This document shows positions 44,353-56,316 of a stretch of DNA of 64,000 bases, piece after piece (within the stretch, counting starts at the first letter, position 1; each line of letters begins with the position of its first letter). The notes below the pieces were generated by a model. The model saw only the letters and a program-made list of their open reading frames with translations. It was not told the origin of the DNA and searched no databases. Position numbers and translations under genes: made by a program. The stretch comes from Laburnicola sp. R22_1 (lineage: Eukaryota > Ascomycota > Dothideomycetes > Pleosporales > Didymosphaeriaceae): positions 1 through 64,000 of the forward strand of contig JACONQ010000005.1 in NCBI GenBank assembly GCA_014281115.1, written 5' to 3'.

Positions 44353-46299
44353 ATAACACAAGTTAATATTTAGTATTTACTATATTAATAGGTACGTACT
44401 ATTTTTCTAAGTAGTACAATAAGAGTAATATATACTAAATACACTATTATATTATTACTATAATAAGATTATTCTTAATAAATCTTTTATTGTTATTTCT
44501 ATCTCTCTACGCTTTACTATCTACTTAAGTATTAAACTTAAATTTTTTAATACTAATATACTTGCTAATACTAAAGAGTATATACTAAAAATTTATAATA
44601 CTACTTCTAAAGTAACTATACTAAAGTTCTATTCTATTTATTAAATACTTATTTAGTGTAAGGGGTAGGTATATTTAGCTATTTATAAAATAGTCCTAGT
44701 ATGCTAATTAGGTTAGTAGTTTATTTAGTTTATAAAGGACTATAAGATTAAATTTCTGTACTAGTAGATATAATTACTTTTTATTAGTAAATATATCTAA
44801 AAGGGAAGTTAAAAGGTAAAAAATAAAATATTTATTAATAAGCTCTAGTGTAATAAAAGTATTGTATAAATCTATAAGATTCTTCTAACTATTATTACTG
44901 TTATTACTATTAAATTACCTTATTTAGCACATAAGTATAGATAACTATAGTGGGGTAATAAAAAAACTAACGTTTTTACCTCTTTTTAAAGCTTATACCT
45001 TTTTATTTAACTAATTATTAAAATTTTATTTTTTTATACATGATAGAGAAAATATAGTGGTTTTAGGTAATTTATTAAAATTTTGCTTAGTAATTATAAA
45101 CTAGGTATATAGAGGAACCTAAGTATAGGGGTTTTAAAACCTCTATTTTAAAACCCCTATAACTTTTTTTTAGACGTATAAAAAAGGTGATATTTAGATA
45201 TATAAATAGTCTAGAATAGTATAGTGCAATATTAAATTTTTAGTATAGGTTGTCTTTCTAAATATTCTTTTATCTAAGGTTTTTATTTTTTTCTACTAAA
45301 AGTATACTTAAAAAACTAAAGAAATATTATCTTTTTAAAACTATAGCTACTAAGCTATAAATCTTTATATAGTTTGGTTATCTAGTAGATAACGTTACAT
45401 TAAAATTATAGACCATAAGATTACGTAATAGAAAAGTTATAGGGCCTTAAACTAGGTAGAAAATTAAAGTTTAAATAACATACTAAAAATAACTTTAATA
45501 CTAAAAGATTTCTACCTTTATAATGTTTATTAGCTATTTAGCTATTAGGGAATGCTATTTATACTTAATTAGATTGCAAAATAAAGATTTTATAGCTAAA
45601 ATATAAAACGTAAATAATTAAATATTAAAAGTAATTTTAGGAGATAATTTATACTAAAATTTCTATATAGATAGGTTTTATTAATAACTAGACTATATTA
45701 AAATATAAAGAGATTTTATATCCTAGTAAACAAGTTTTTGGATTTTAATTTTTGCTTTTTAAAATCCTTATATTTAAGGCTAAAGATCTCTTTTACGCTA
45801 AGTAGTAAGTATTACATAAGCATACCTTATTAAACATACTAACCTTCTCTATTATATACTAAAAATCTATAATTTGTTTATTATTAAATAGGTAAATTAT
45901 AATATTTTAAAAAGGATATAAAAAATTAGTTTTTTCATTACTCTACTATTAAAGGTCTTTATCGTGTAGAGATTCTAACTAAGGTCGAGTCTGCACTATA
46001 TATAGAGAGAAGTAAAATTAAAGGCACTATAATCTAGTATCTAGTATATAGTGGTAGTAATAAAATATATATAAAATAATAATAATTTTATTATTAGTAT
46101 TATGTACAATAGCATTAGTAATAGTAGTTAATAGCTAGTCTACTATTAAGCATAACTAAGCTATATATTATTTCTTAACTAGTAGACTATTAGAAAGCTA
46201 TAGTAAAGTGTAAAGTTATAACTATAGTTTGCTATATATATATATTATATAAGTCTACCTATTCTTATAATATTTATAATATTTAAAAAAATTTAACAT
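44353..46299. other. AT-rich decayed DNA between copies D and E
   Basis: No gene could be assigned. It contains the perfect palindrome at 45125-45160 and scattered T-rich strings. Confidence 0.45.
45125..45160. repeat. Perfect 15-bp palindrome with 6-bp loop
   Basis: ATAGGGGTTTTAAAA (45125-45139) and its exact complement (45146-45160), separated by CCTCTA. Arms this precise are unusual in surrounding DNA full of point changes. They could be abutting inverted termini of a decayed DNA transposon. Confidence 0.85.
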
Positions 46300-47060
46300 A
46301 CACAACACTAAGTCTTTTAAATCTAAATATCTCTTTAATATATATAGTAAGCTAGCTTTCTAGTGTTCTAAGATTAAGTTATCTAATACCTATAGTTAGA
46401 TAGCTGCTAGAGAATTTAAAACTAGTATAAATAACTAGCTAGATAATATTAGCTATTTAGCCTATCTGCTATAAGATATAGTTAATGTAGGCGTACTAGA
46501 GGACTAGATTAATTACACTATTCTAGAGATTATAACTAATAATTTATTTAGGCTATATACTATCTTCATATAACTCTAGATTCTTAAGTGTAAGGCTATT
46601 CTTTTATATAAAGGCCTAAGCAATAATATAGTAATATTTATGTAATAATAATAGCTTCTTACTATTGCGTTATTAGTAAGGCTAAAGGATAGACTAAGAT
46701 ATAGTAGTAGGTAACTATTAAAGAAAAAGAGGGTATTTCTTATATATTGCTATAGCGCGCGCGCGTAGCTATAGTAAAAGAAGCTTTTAGTAATAGTTAA
46801 GATTTTATAGGTGTATAAGGATAGTAAGAAGTAAGGGCGATAGTATAATAAGGGTAAGAGTAAGTAGTAGTAGGGGGAGTATAGAGGATATAAGCGATGG
46901 CGAGGTTCTAGGGGACGGTATATAGCTTACTAGTTATGAGAGGAGATTTACTATAGAAGAGTAATAAAATAGTTAGTTTAGTTGCTATTATAATTATTAT
47001 TATTGTTATTATAGTGAAAAATATTATTAAAGGAATTATTAATTACGTAATATAGTAGTT
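46300..47060 (+). pseudogene. Unrecognised gag-like ORF remnant
   Basis: A plus-strand frame of about 240 codons with stops read as Gln. Helical Leu/Ile/Gln-rich text is followed by a basic Gly/Arg/Gln-rich segment near 46.8-46.93 kb, then a Gln/Leu tract. The order (helical region, then basic RNA-binding-like tail) recalls retroelement gag, but no zinc knuckle can be read, and the call is tentative. Confidence 0.3.
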
Positions 47061-47536
47061 AGTTGAACAGCTAGCCTAGGATTACGTAATATTACAAATT
47101 AATCCTAGAAAAGAATTATTACTCTATTATAATAATAGTAGTAGTAATAAGCTAGGTATACTATATACACTATAAGTAAATCTTATATTAGAACTAAAAG
47201 TATATAAAGTGTAAGGTATAAGTAAGTTTTAAACTATTATTATATTATTTAATAGTGTTTAAAGTTAGTCTAATTAGAATTAAGTGCCGTATAAATATAT
47301 ATAATAATATTTTATTTTAATTTACTTTAACTTTAAACTAAAAAAAAAAGTTAAAAATAATGTTTAGTAAGCTAACTATAAAGATAATATTTGTTTATTT
47401 TTTCGTAAATCTCTAAGCAACTATTAAAATAAAGTATAATAGATAGTAAAAGGTTAGGCAAAGTAAGGCTATATTTAAATATTAGAAAGTATAAATTTAT
47501 AGTTACTAAGACTAAATACTTTAAATTTATTATAGA

Positions 47537-47824
47537 GTGTAAAATAATTAGAATAGTAAAGAATAGAAATAAATAACTATAGCTTGGCTACACTAAAGTT
47601 ATATCTTCTCTAAAGTTCTAAGCAGCGTCTTTGTAAAAATTTGCTTATAGAAGTAGTTTTACACTAAGACTACGAAGCTTACTTAGTAGTTTAAATACGC
47701 ATTTTTATAATTACCTTCTTATACTCTTTTTAATTACTAAGTAGAGGGCTCTACTTTTTTATTATATTATTTAAGATAAAAGTCTTTATTATTTTACCGC
47801 TAGGTAATTAATTTAACAATATAT
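47537..47824 (+). mobile_element. Short retroposon-like element, copy E (longer)
   Basis: Reverse-complement homologue of copy D over about 288 bp, ending in AACAATATAT, a RIP form of the AACAACACAC end. No 10-bp duplication was found at its left side. Copies D and E face each other across 3.2 kb. Confidence 0.65.
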
Positions 47825-48495
47825 AAATAGTATTAAGAGTTTTCTAATTATAGCTTCAATTCTTAAAGAGCTACTTAGAATTAGTAAAAATATCTTAAAA
47901 GAACTAAGAACCTAACTCTATAGTAGATTTTTATAGTCGTATTATATATAAACTCTTTAAAGTCCTTAGTACTATAAAGGTCTAGAGTAGGTAGTAAATA
48001 CTTACTATTATAAGTAAGAGTGCTATAAGTTATTATTTTTATAGAAGAATACTAAGTTATAGTTAAGCTAGACTTTAAATACTTACTTAAAGTTATAAAA
48101 GCTAGTGTAAGATAGTACCTATTAGCTCTAACTATAATAAAGATTAATAATAAGAAAGATAGTAAAAATAATATAAAAGTAAAAGTAGTAATTAGAGTAT
48201 AGTATAATATTAATAAAAAGCGTTACTAATATAATAGCAGAGTAGAGGAGAAAAAATAAAACTAAGATAAAAAAATTTTATTTACCTTAGCTAAAGTAAA
48301 TGATACTAGCGCGAATTCTTAACTAAAATAATTAGTAATATTATAGAAACTAAAGAATATAAATATAAATGCGTTAGATGTAATAATCTAGTTACTCTAC
48401 TAAAGATAGAAAAATAGAAGTCTAGTGTTTTTTTATAGCAAAGGTACACTTAGAATTATATAGAGACTTATAGCACTATTATTAAAATATATAGT
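47825..48495 (+). pseudogene. Retroelement coding remnant interrupted by copia insertion
   Basis: A plus-strand frame near 48.2-48.49 kb (SANSQLKQLVILQKLKN and later text) ends at the ATAGT target site of the copia element. It appears to resume after 53650 (SLKLQTRKRVISATTI). The Ser/Lys/Gln-rich composition suggests a gag C-terminal region. Unassigned beyond that. Confidence 0.35.
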
Positions 48496-48681
48496 TGTTA
48501 GATATATAGCTGTTAGATAGAACAAGCGCGTTAAGGTTAGATCTATATAATAAAGCAGGGACCACCTGGCTTAACACACTAGCGAAGAAGTTAGAACTAG
48601 CCAAATATAGTAAACACAAACACAATATAATTATTATTATCTATTAAGGCACATTATCGCATTCAACTATTAAATCTGACA
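48496..48681 (+). repeat. 5' LTR of copia element
   Basis: 186 bp. It differs from the 3' LTR at roughly a dozen positions, nearly all transitions of the CpA/TpG-to-TpA kind, so RIP rather than age accounts for most of the divergence. Confidence 0.95.
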
Positions 48682-48713
48682 ATTAAGAGTCTCACTGCCT
48701 TAATCAATACTAA

Positions 48714-51700
48714 AATGGCTGCACTACCCCAGCGTAACCTAATAGTGACCCTTCGAGACTACACCGACTACAGGGCATAGATAATACAGCTCTAGTCTAG
48801 ATGCGTTACATATCGCATCTGGCCAAAAGTTAATCCTACGTTAAATATCCTAATAAAACCTAAATCTATAGCCCTAAGGGCGCCGCTAATTAATAGGTAT
48901 ACTCTAGCAGCAAACGTTAGCATCCTAATAAGACAGTCTGAACTGTTAGCAGCAGGACTCAAGGCGTTTAAAGAAGATCTTAAGTATTATAAGATTCTTA
49001 CTAAGCAGTATAAAAATAATCGACATAATTTTAAAAAGAAGCAAATAAGCCTCTAGCAAATTATTGTTTATATTTAGGCTACTGTTAGCCCATATCTTTA
49101 GCGTACTTGCTACCTCCCAGATTAATCACGAAGACAGTGGATTACGAACCTCAAAGCCACGGTTGGCGTCGACGAACAATTTAAGAGAGAATAAGCCCGC
49201 AACTAATACCTTACATCCCTTAGACTAATAAGAAACGCGTTAAATTGGAACACATGGCTTACTAAATATAATTAAGTAGCTATAGAAGCGGAGATAAGCA
49301 ATATCCCTAAGATAACACAGATTAATATAATTATAAAGGACTTTCTAACTACTATAAACAAAGTTGCGCCCAATTAGTCTACGACCTTTTAGAATAGCGG
49401 ACAGTTTACACCTAACATAAATTAGAAAGAAATAATAAAGCGCTTTTAAGAGCATATAATGTTAAATTATCCAACCCCTTAAATAGGGAAGCACAAGGCC
49501 GTATTTGTGGCAGATAACTTGTTATACCTCACTAAAAGTGGGAAAACCACCCAGGGCATTAATGCCAAAGTAGCACCATCTAGAAAACGGGGCAGACCCC
49601 AATATTAACATAATGACTAAAAAGATAATAAGAACTTATCCTTAGTCTAAAAACCTGCAAAAACAGAAGGCGCTAAATATCCTACGTGTGGACATTGCTA
49701 TAGACTCTGGGATTGCTTCTATATTAATGTAGACAAAGCTCCTAAGTAGTGAAAACTAAATAAGAAGATTAAAGAACTCGTCGCATTAAAGCGCAAGCAC
49801 GATCCTAAATTTCAAGGACTGTTAAGAGGATAAAGTAGACTAAGATTAAAAACACCAAATATTAAACAATCGCACACACCCACACCTAAGATCCTCGATT
49901 CACCTAAGAACTAACTAGAGAAATAGAGAATATTAAACGTTAACACTGCGTTTATATTAGCGCTAATAGAAACAGAAGTGTCTAATTACTTGCTAAAGCG
50001 CTTATTTATTCTTAATTTAGAATTAACTTACCACATTACAAACAACCCTAACTATATTTATAACTTCTATCTACCTACGTCTAGAGATTATATATAGGCT
50101 AGCAATACAAAGATATAGATAAAAGGCTATAGCTCTATTAACTTAACACTAAGAGGCCAATATAAAACAACTACATTAGTTCTATATAATATGGCTATCT
50201 ATCTAGACCTCCTATACAACCTAGTCTCCTTTTAACTACTAAGGCATAGAGGAATCTAGTAGGATACGCAAACGGACCCAACTATGCTAAAAGGACCAGA
50301 CAACAAGATTATTAGAAAACTATCTAAGATACACAGTTAATAGGTACTTAAGTATAATTCGCTACTACCTACTTTATATTACATCCGCAAGAATATATTA
50401 CAAACAAAAAGAGCACTATAAAGGGCCTTAGCTAAATTATAGTATAAGAGACTAGGATACCCTAGACTAGCAGCTATTAAACATCTTGTGCAGCAAGCTA
50501 AAGGGGTGCGAGTTAAGGAAGTTATAATGGTTTAATGCAACTCCTATAGAAAAGCAAAGATCTAGCAACAAATTAGCCAAGCACCGCGAATTAATAATAA
50601 AGAACTAAGAGAAAGACTAGCTATTAACTTTTATGCCTACAAGGCGCAAAGTAGCACTAGCGAAAGGAGCCAGATGCTTGTCGCTAACAGGTACTTAGGC
50701 CTATAATAGGACTTTTATTTTAAAGACAATTAACTAGCAAAGTTAGTTATTAAAGTTCTATTAAACTTCTTTCTCTTCCTTGAAAACCATTACAATATTA
50801 TGGTTAAGGTTATTAAAGCGAACAATAAGATCACAATAGTAAAACCGGAAATCGAGCGCTAGTTAGCATTACAAGAAATTACTATTAAGCCTTCTACCCC
50901 AAATACACAAGCTTAAAATAAAGGTGCTAAACGCTTAGAGGGTGTAAACAAAGAGAAATCGCGCGCGATGCGTCTCGATACTAACCTACCCTAGAAACTA
51001 TGGCCCAAAGTTATAAGAACTACAGTATACCTCTACAATCAAACACTAAATTATGCAAACAACTAGAAAACGCTATATAAGATATTCTTTACATAAGTTG
51101 CTCTAAACAATAGAGTAGTCACCTTAATTAAGAAACCTAACCTTACTTACCTTAAAGCGTATGGCTGTAAAGCGTTCGCAATAATAAATAATACACATTA
51201 AGATAAATTAAGACTACAACACCTAGATCCAAAGGCTTGAATTAGTTACCTAGTAGGATATCGGTCCTTAAACATCTATCGAATTTAGATACTATTACTT
51301 GCCAAGGTAATAAGCACCCGCGACGTTATCTTTAACAAACAAACTATCTTTAGTGGCAAAACTAAGGACCTTATAGATAACCTTATGCACAGTATACTAG
51401 AGAAAATTGCCACATATATAAGAATAATCGAACTTCTAACACTAAGTTATTAACTAGAGATAGAGTCCTTCTATAAAGACGACACTATTAGAGGCTTATT
51501 AAATCCCCAAGACAAAGTAGACCCACCAGGCTACTACCAAGGAGTGAAGATTAGGGACAACTATCCGACTCCTCTAACTACACTACTACCTGCGACATTA
51601 CTTGCGCAGTTAATGGCTAGAAATAAATTAGAAATAAACCTAAAAGGGTTATCCAAAACTATCCCCTAAGCAGCCGCCTTTATGGCAGGAACTTAAGCTA

Positions 51701-53457
51701 GTTACATTGGGAAATACAGAGGAAATATTATAAACAAGACTAAGATAATAAGAACGCTTGCCAAAGGCTTAAAGCCTTATTAAAGTCAACTCCCACCTCT
51801 GCCAACGTGCCGTACCAAGCTTAAGGATTACCTAATAGGCGAATTGTTTAAAGAAGCAAAGCGGGATTACCTCGCAAGCCACAAATAAATAAAATTATAG
51901 TCAGAAGTACTAATAAAGAAGATCAAACTAACAGAATAGTAAATCCTTAACTATATATGGGTATACACCTATAAGCTTAACAAACACCATCGCTTGCTAA
52001 AGTGCAAGGCACGGCTAGTCATCTAGGGCAATTAATAACGGAATATTACCTCTTAAGACACTTATGCAGCCACGCTTGCCAGCAGGTTGTTCTGAATGCT
52101 AGTGGCAATAGCAGCTCACTATAATATAGAGCTCGAGCAATATAACATTACAAACGCTTTCGTCCATGCAAGTATAGACTAAGAGGTATATATAAGAATG
52201 CCCTATGGCTATTAGAAGCCTAAAATAATACTTTAAGTTAACAAGGCTTTATATAGTCTTTGAATCTTACTACTCCTCTGGCAAAAAGAGTTTACCTTAA
52301 CACTCAAAGCTCTAGGTTTCTAGATAGTACCTTATAAGTCATGCTGCCTTCTTAAAGACGGAATTATCGTCTTCTTCTACGTCGACAATATTATCTTAGC
52401 TTTTCATAAGCAGAAAGAGGAAGAAGCCTAATAAGCGATTAAGCGCCTATAAGAAAAATACACCTTAAGTGAAGGAAACAACCTTTAGTGGTTCCTTAGC
52501 GTAGAGATTATTAGAGATTAAAAGACTAGGATAATTTAACTCTCTTAGGCTGCCTACTTAGACAAGATTAGTTAATTAGTTAATAAGAGGGATATTCGAC
52601 ATAACACTCCAATAGCAGCTATTAAGCTGAAACCACAAGATAGCTTAGCGACACCCTTAGAAATTAACAAATACTAACGCAAGATTAGATCGCTTCTATT
52701 CGCGGCAGTAACAACTTAACCAGACATAGCCTTTGCAACCTTAAGGCTAGCTTAATTCCTATTAAATCTAGGCTTAGAATATTACAATGCTACTAATCGA
52801 GTACTACTATACTTATTAAGCACCAGATAGAGAGTACTATAGCTTAGAGGAGGCAACTGCCTTTAAGTAGCCAGCGATGCCTTATTTGCTAACAACACAC
52901 TGGACAGAAAGAGCTTGCAAGAATACGCTATTAAGCTATTTAATAGACTTATTGCCTAGAAAGCAAGCAAATAAGACACTGTCACAACTTCGATAACTAA
53001 AGTAGAGCTTCTCGCCTTATCGCAAGTAGCAAAGGAAGCAATCTTTATATTAAGACTACTAGACAAACTGCAGATTAAACTGCGCTCATTATTAATTACT
53101 ATCTAATGCGATAATAAGCAAACTATTCGACTAGTCACTAAGGAGATATCCAGACTTTAGACTAAACTACGACACGTCGATATTCACAATTACTAGTTAA
53201 GATAGGAAGTCTCTACTAGAAAGATTATGGTGGAGTACGTACAATTGGCAGAAATGATCGCTAACGGCTTTACGAAGGTCCTCCTAGTTAACAAGTAAAA
53301 AGGGTTCCTAACCTAACTTGGGCTAGTTAAGATAATAGAACGCAAAGTAGCGAATAAAGCACCTCTTAAGGAAATTTAAGGGCACCTTAATAACCTTACT
53401 TTAGGATAATAGGCTGCTAAATAGTTTAGCTTGCAAGGATCTTCTAAGCTAAGGAGG
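48714..53457 (+). pseudogene. Copia gag-pol polyprotein, RIP stops
   Basis: The ATG at 48714 (MAALPQRNLIVTLRDYTDY) opens a frame of about 1580 codons with several dozen TAG/TAA at probable Gln sites. Gag spans about 48.7-49.7 kb, including a Cys/His remnant CGHCYRLWDC near 49.69 kb. The protease and integrase region runs to about 51.4 kb. The integrase zinc-binding end shows RLGYPRLAAIKHLV, and the core is near 50.6-51.1 kb. RT holds NITNAFVHA (about 52.15 kb), VNKALYSL and FFYVDNII (second Asp of YVDD changed to Asn, about 52.38 kb). RNase H holds CDNKQT (about 53.11 kb) and an intact-looking KVELLALSQ. All stops are transitions, so one RIP episode explains the inactivation. It could not transpose autonomously. 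Confidence 0.9.
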
Positions 53458-53459
53458 TG

Positions 53460-53645
53460 TGTTAGATATGCAGCTGTTAGATAAAACAAGCGCGTTGAGG
53501 TTGGATCTATACAATAAAGCAGGGACCACCTAGCTTAACACACTAGCGAAGAAGTCAGAACTAGCTAAACACAGTAAACACAAATACAATACAATTATTA
53601 TTATCTATTAAGGCGCATTATCGTATTCAACCATTAAATCTAACA
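53460..53645 (+). repeat. 3' LTR of copia element
   Basis: 186 bp, TGTTAG to CTAACA, preceded by the polypurine tract and followed by the ATAGT duplication. It keeps more of the unmutated CpA/TpG sites than the 5' LTR. Confidence 0.95.
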
Positions 53646-55779
53646 ATAGTATTAGATTTATCTTTAAAACTTTAGACGCGTAAAAGGGTAATTAGTGCTA
53701 CTACTATAGCGAGTATAAAACTTAATACTAAAATTCTTTAGGGGGAAAGAAAATATATAAGGGGCTAAGCGCCCTTTTATAAATACTTAGCCTACTACCT
53801 TAAAATTTTAAATTTATACTTTTACTAAGCTAGAAGTATATATAAGCCTATAACTAAAGTTACTATTAAACTTTATTAAATTTATAAGTTTACTTAGGTA
53901 ACTCTAATCTTTGAGTCTAAAGCTTCTTATATATTTTTCTCTTTTATATTTTTTTATTTAAGGTTAGAAATAATAGAGTAGAGACTTTTTAACTAAAAGT
54001 AAAAGTTTATTTTTTTACTTATTTTGAATTTAATTATAAATAGATTCTATATATATAGACTATTTTCTTAGGACTACTAATATTATATTTTTCTTTTATT
54101 ATAGTAATCTAAGAATTAATTAATAGTTCTTCTTCTTCCTATTAGTATACGCCTATATTATTTTAATATACCTCTTAATATTTATTGTTATATAAGCGGC
54201 TTTATAGACTAAGAAAGTTACTTCTTTAAATCTTATTACTTACTTAAGATTATGTAAACTAATATATTATAGGTTAGCTTTTTTAGTAAACTTTTTAAAT
54301 ATAAAGGTAGTAGTTTAATATTCTGAATTAAGTATAGTATACGTAAAGACAATATTATTAATAAGAATATTTATAGTAATTAGTGTTACATTTAGCTATA
54401 ACTTTTTATAAGTATTAAAGTTTTTCTCTAGTTCTTTTATATTTCGCTTTATTTTCTTTCTTTAATAACGTTTAAAAAAACTAGTTTTTAACTCTACTAA
54501 GCTATTAATATTCTTATTACTACTACTTATTTTCTAGGCCTTACTAGTCTTAGTTTATATTAGAGATGTTATAGTTTAAAAGTAATAACTCTAAATACTA
54601 TATCTCTTCTTACTATAGTAAAAGTATACTCCTTCTTAGAGACCTATTTAGCGCGCTTTTTGTTTTTAAATAATTCGCTCTAGTAGTTTTTATAGTACTA
54701 AAATATATAGGTTTTTATATTATGATATTAGTAGACTTAGTAAAAAAAGACTACTATATAAAAGGGCTTTAATATCTTTATATAGTAGATATTTTTCTTT
54801 CTTATATTAACTCTATCTATAAGTATTATAAAGTTTTAGTCTTTAGAAACCTTTAGTATAATTATTCTATCTTAAAAGTCTATGTGTGTATTATTAAATT
54901 ATCTACCTAGGGATAGAACAACAAAGGCTTTTATCTTAAATAATATAATAAAATAAGCAAAGCCCCCTGCTTAGTAATTAAAAAGAGCGTAAAAAAGGTA
55001 ATTACAAAAAAAAGTGCGTTTAAACTACTAAGCAAGCTTAGTAGTCTTAGCACGTATATAAGTCTATATATAAGGCTCTTTAGTAAATATTCTTTACGTT
55101 TTTTTAATTATTTTTGTTAGTCTTAGTAGCTAGGCGTATGAAGTTAGCATTAAACTTAATTAGTAGAGTTTTGCCCTATTAGCTAAGAAATAGCCTATTT
55201 TATACTTACTCTTTTACTAGCTTATTATAAAAGCTTATATTTAAAAAACTCTAAAATTTATTTTTAGTATAGGTTCCTTTTTATAAAGGCTAGTATAATA
55301 TTTATTACTTTAGCTATTAGTCTACTTATAATATAATTAACTATATTTTTAGAAAAAGTAGTCTTTATAAATTTTAGTCTTTATTATATATTTTTAATAT
55401 TAGTAATTTTAATAGCTTCTAGAGAATAACTCTAGATTAGAAAGTTAGAAGTATTAGTACTCTAGTAGCACTTTGCTAAGTACTAGTATTACCTTTATTA
55501 TTTAAAAAAAGGCTAAAGGCATAGTCTTTACTTTAGTGTATTACTTTAATTAGGTAAATTAATTAGTAATTACTTTTAGTAAAGTCTAGAACTATTTACT
55601 AGCGTTTTATTAAGTGGCTAGTATAGCTTAGAGTTATTTTACGCTAGTAAGGCGGCTTATAATTTCCGTTAGTGCGTTTTAAAAGGCGCCTCCTTTTATA
55701 TTCTAGACTTTGTTTCTTTTTAGAAAGGTGCTTAGAGCTCTATTAATTTTTAATTTTATAGATATTAGTAAACTAACTT
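53646..55779 (-). mobile_element. Ty3/gypsy gag remnant, second copy
   Basis: The minus strand from about 55.78 to 53.95 kb aligns by eye with the plus-strand gypsy gag at 41.7-43.6 kb. Shared tracts lie around 55.4-55.6 kb (versus 41.88-42.06 kb) and around 54.6-54.85 kb (versus 42.45-42.66 kb). It is interrupted by retroposon copy F and ends at copy G. The segment 53.74-53.93 kb is instead the reverse complement of 58.74-58.93 kb, an LTR-proximal repeat. No intact frame remains. Confidence 0.75.
54884..55057 (-). mobile_element. Short retroposon-like element, copy F
   Basis: 174 bp within the gypsy gag remnant. Comparison with the uninterrupted gag at 42.4 kb shows exactly what was inserted. 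Flanks are AAAAGTCTAT (54874-54883) and ATAAGTCTAT (55058-55067), a 10-bp duplication with one mismatch. It includes an extra 60 bp (AAACTACTAAGCAAGCTTAG) missing from the shortest copies. Confidence 0.88.
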
Positions 55780-55789
55780 AATTTTCTAT

Positions 55790-55904
55790 GTGCGTGTGTT
55801 GTTAAATTAACTATCTAGGGGTAGAATAATAAAGGCTTCTATGTTAAATAATATAATAAAAAAGCAGAGCCTCCTACTTAGTAATTAAAAAGAGCGTAAA
55901 AAGT
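55790..55904 (-). mobile_element. Short retroposon-like element, copy G
   Basis: 115 bp, flanked by an exact 10-bp duplication AATTTTCTAT (55780-55789 and 55905-55914). The constant end reads GTGCGTGTGTTGTTAAATT, the least mutated version seen. Confidence 0.9.
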
Positions 55905-55914
55905 AATTTTCTAT

Positions 55915-56123
55915 ATACACTTTATTTTATTATAATCTTCTATTTATAGTTTCTTAGTAAGATTAGTAGTAATATCTATCTTTATAGCTTTTTACTATTA
56001 GAGTTTAGTAACTTATTATGCTAAATAAAAAATAAAAAAATTCTTTTTTTATAGAAAGACTCTAGTGTTTTCTTTATTGCACTTATACTTATTTTATAAG
56101 GTTAAGAAATTTTAGTGTCTAAT
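55915..56123. other. AT-rich spacer
   Basis: Decayed sequence leading into the 46-bp minisatellite. No feature was recognised. Confidence 0.5.
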
Positions 56124-56316
56124 TTAACTTTATATTTATTTTATAAAGTTAAAGAATCTTATTATTTAACTTAACTATATATTTATTTATCGAGTTAAGA
56201 GATTTTAGTGTTTAACTTAACAATATATTTGTTTATAAGATTATAAAATTTTAATATTTAACTTAACTATATATTTATTTATAAGATTAAAAACTTTTAA
56301 TATTTAACTTAATATA
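56124..56316. repeat. 46-bp minisatellite, left part
   Basis: TTAACTATATATTTATTTAT-type units start at 56124, 56171, 56217, 56263 and 56309, a 46-47 bp period. The array is cut at the TA target of the transposon at 56317. Confidence 0.9.

Larger units (their letters stand above)
48496..53645 (+). mobile_element. Full-length Ty1/copia LTR retrotransposon
   Basis: 5150 bp with two 186-bp LTRs and a 5-bp target duplication ATAGT (48491-48495 and 53646-53650). The LTRs start TGTTAGATAT and end CTGACA or CTAACA. A purine-rich tract AAGGAGGTG lies just before the 3' LTR. The interior carries gag, protease/integrase, reverse transcriptase and RNase H in one plus-strand frame. It is visibly less AT-rich than its surroundings, so it is probably the youngest insertion here. 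Confidence 0.96.

Noticed and set aside
44065..47824. Single DNA transposon with 290-bp terminal inverted repeats
   Set aside because: The same terminal sequence occurs elsewhere as short lone copies with 10-bp duplications, and no transposase or outer duplication was found; left as an open question.
54884..55057. Solo LTR interpretation of the short repeat family
   Set aside because: Target duplications are about 10 bp rather than 5 bp, and the length varies at one end only.
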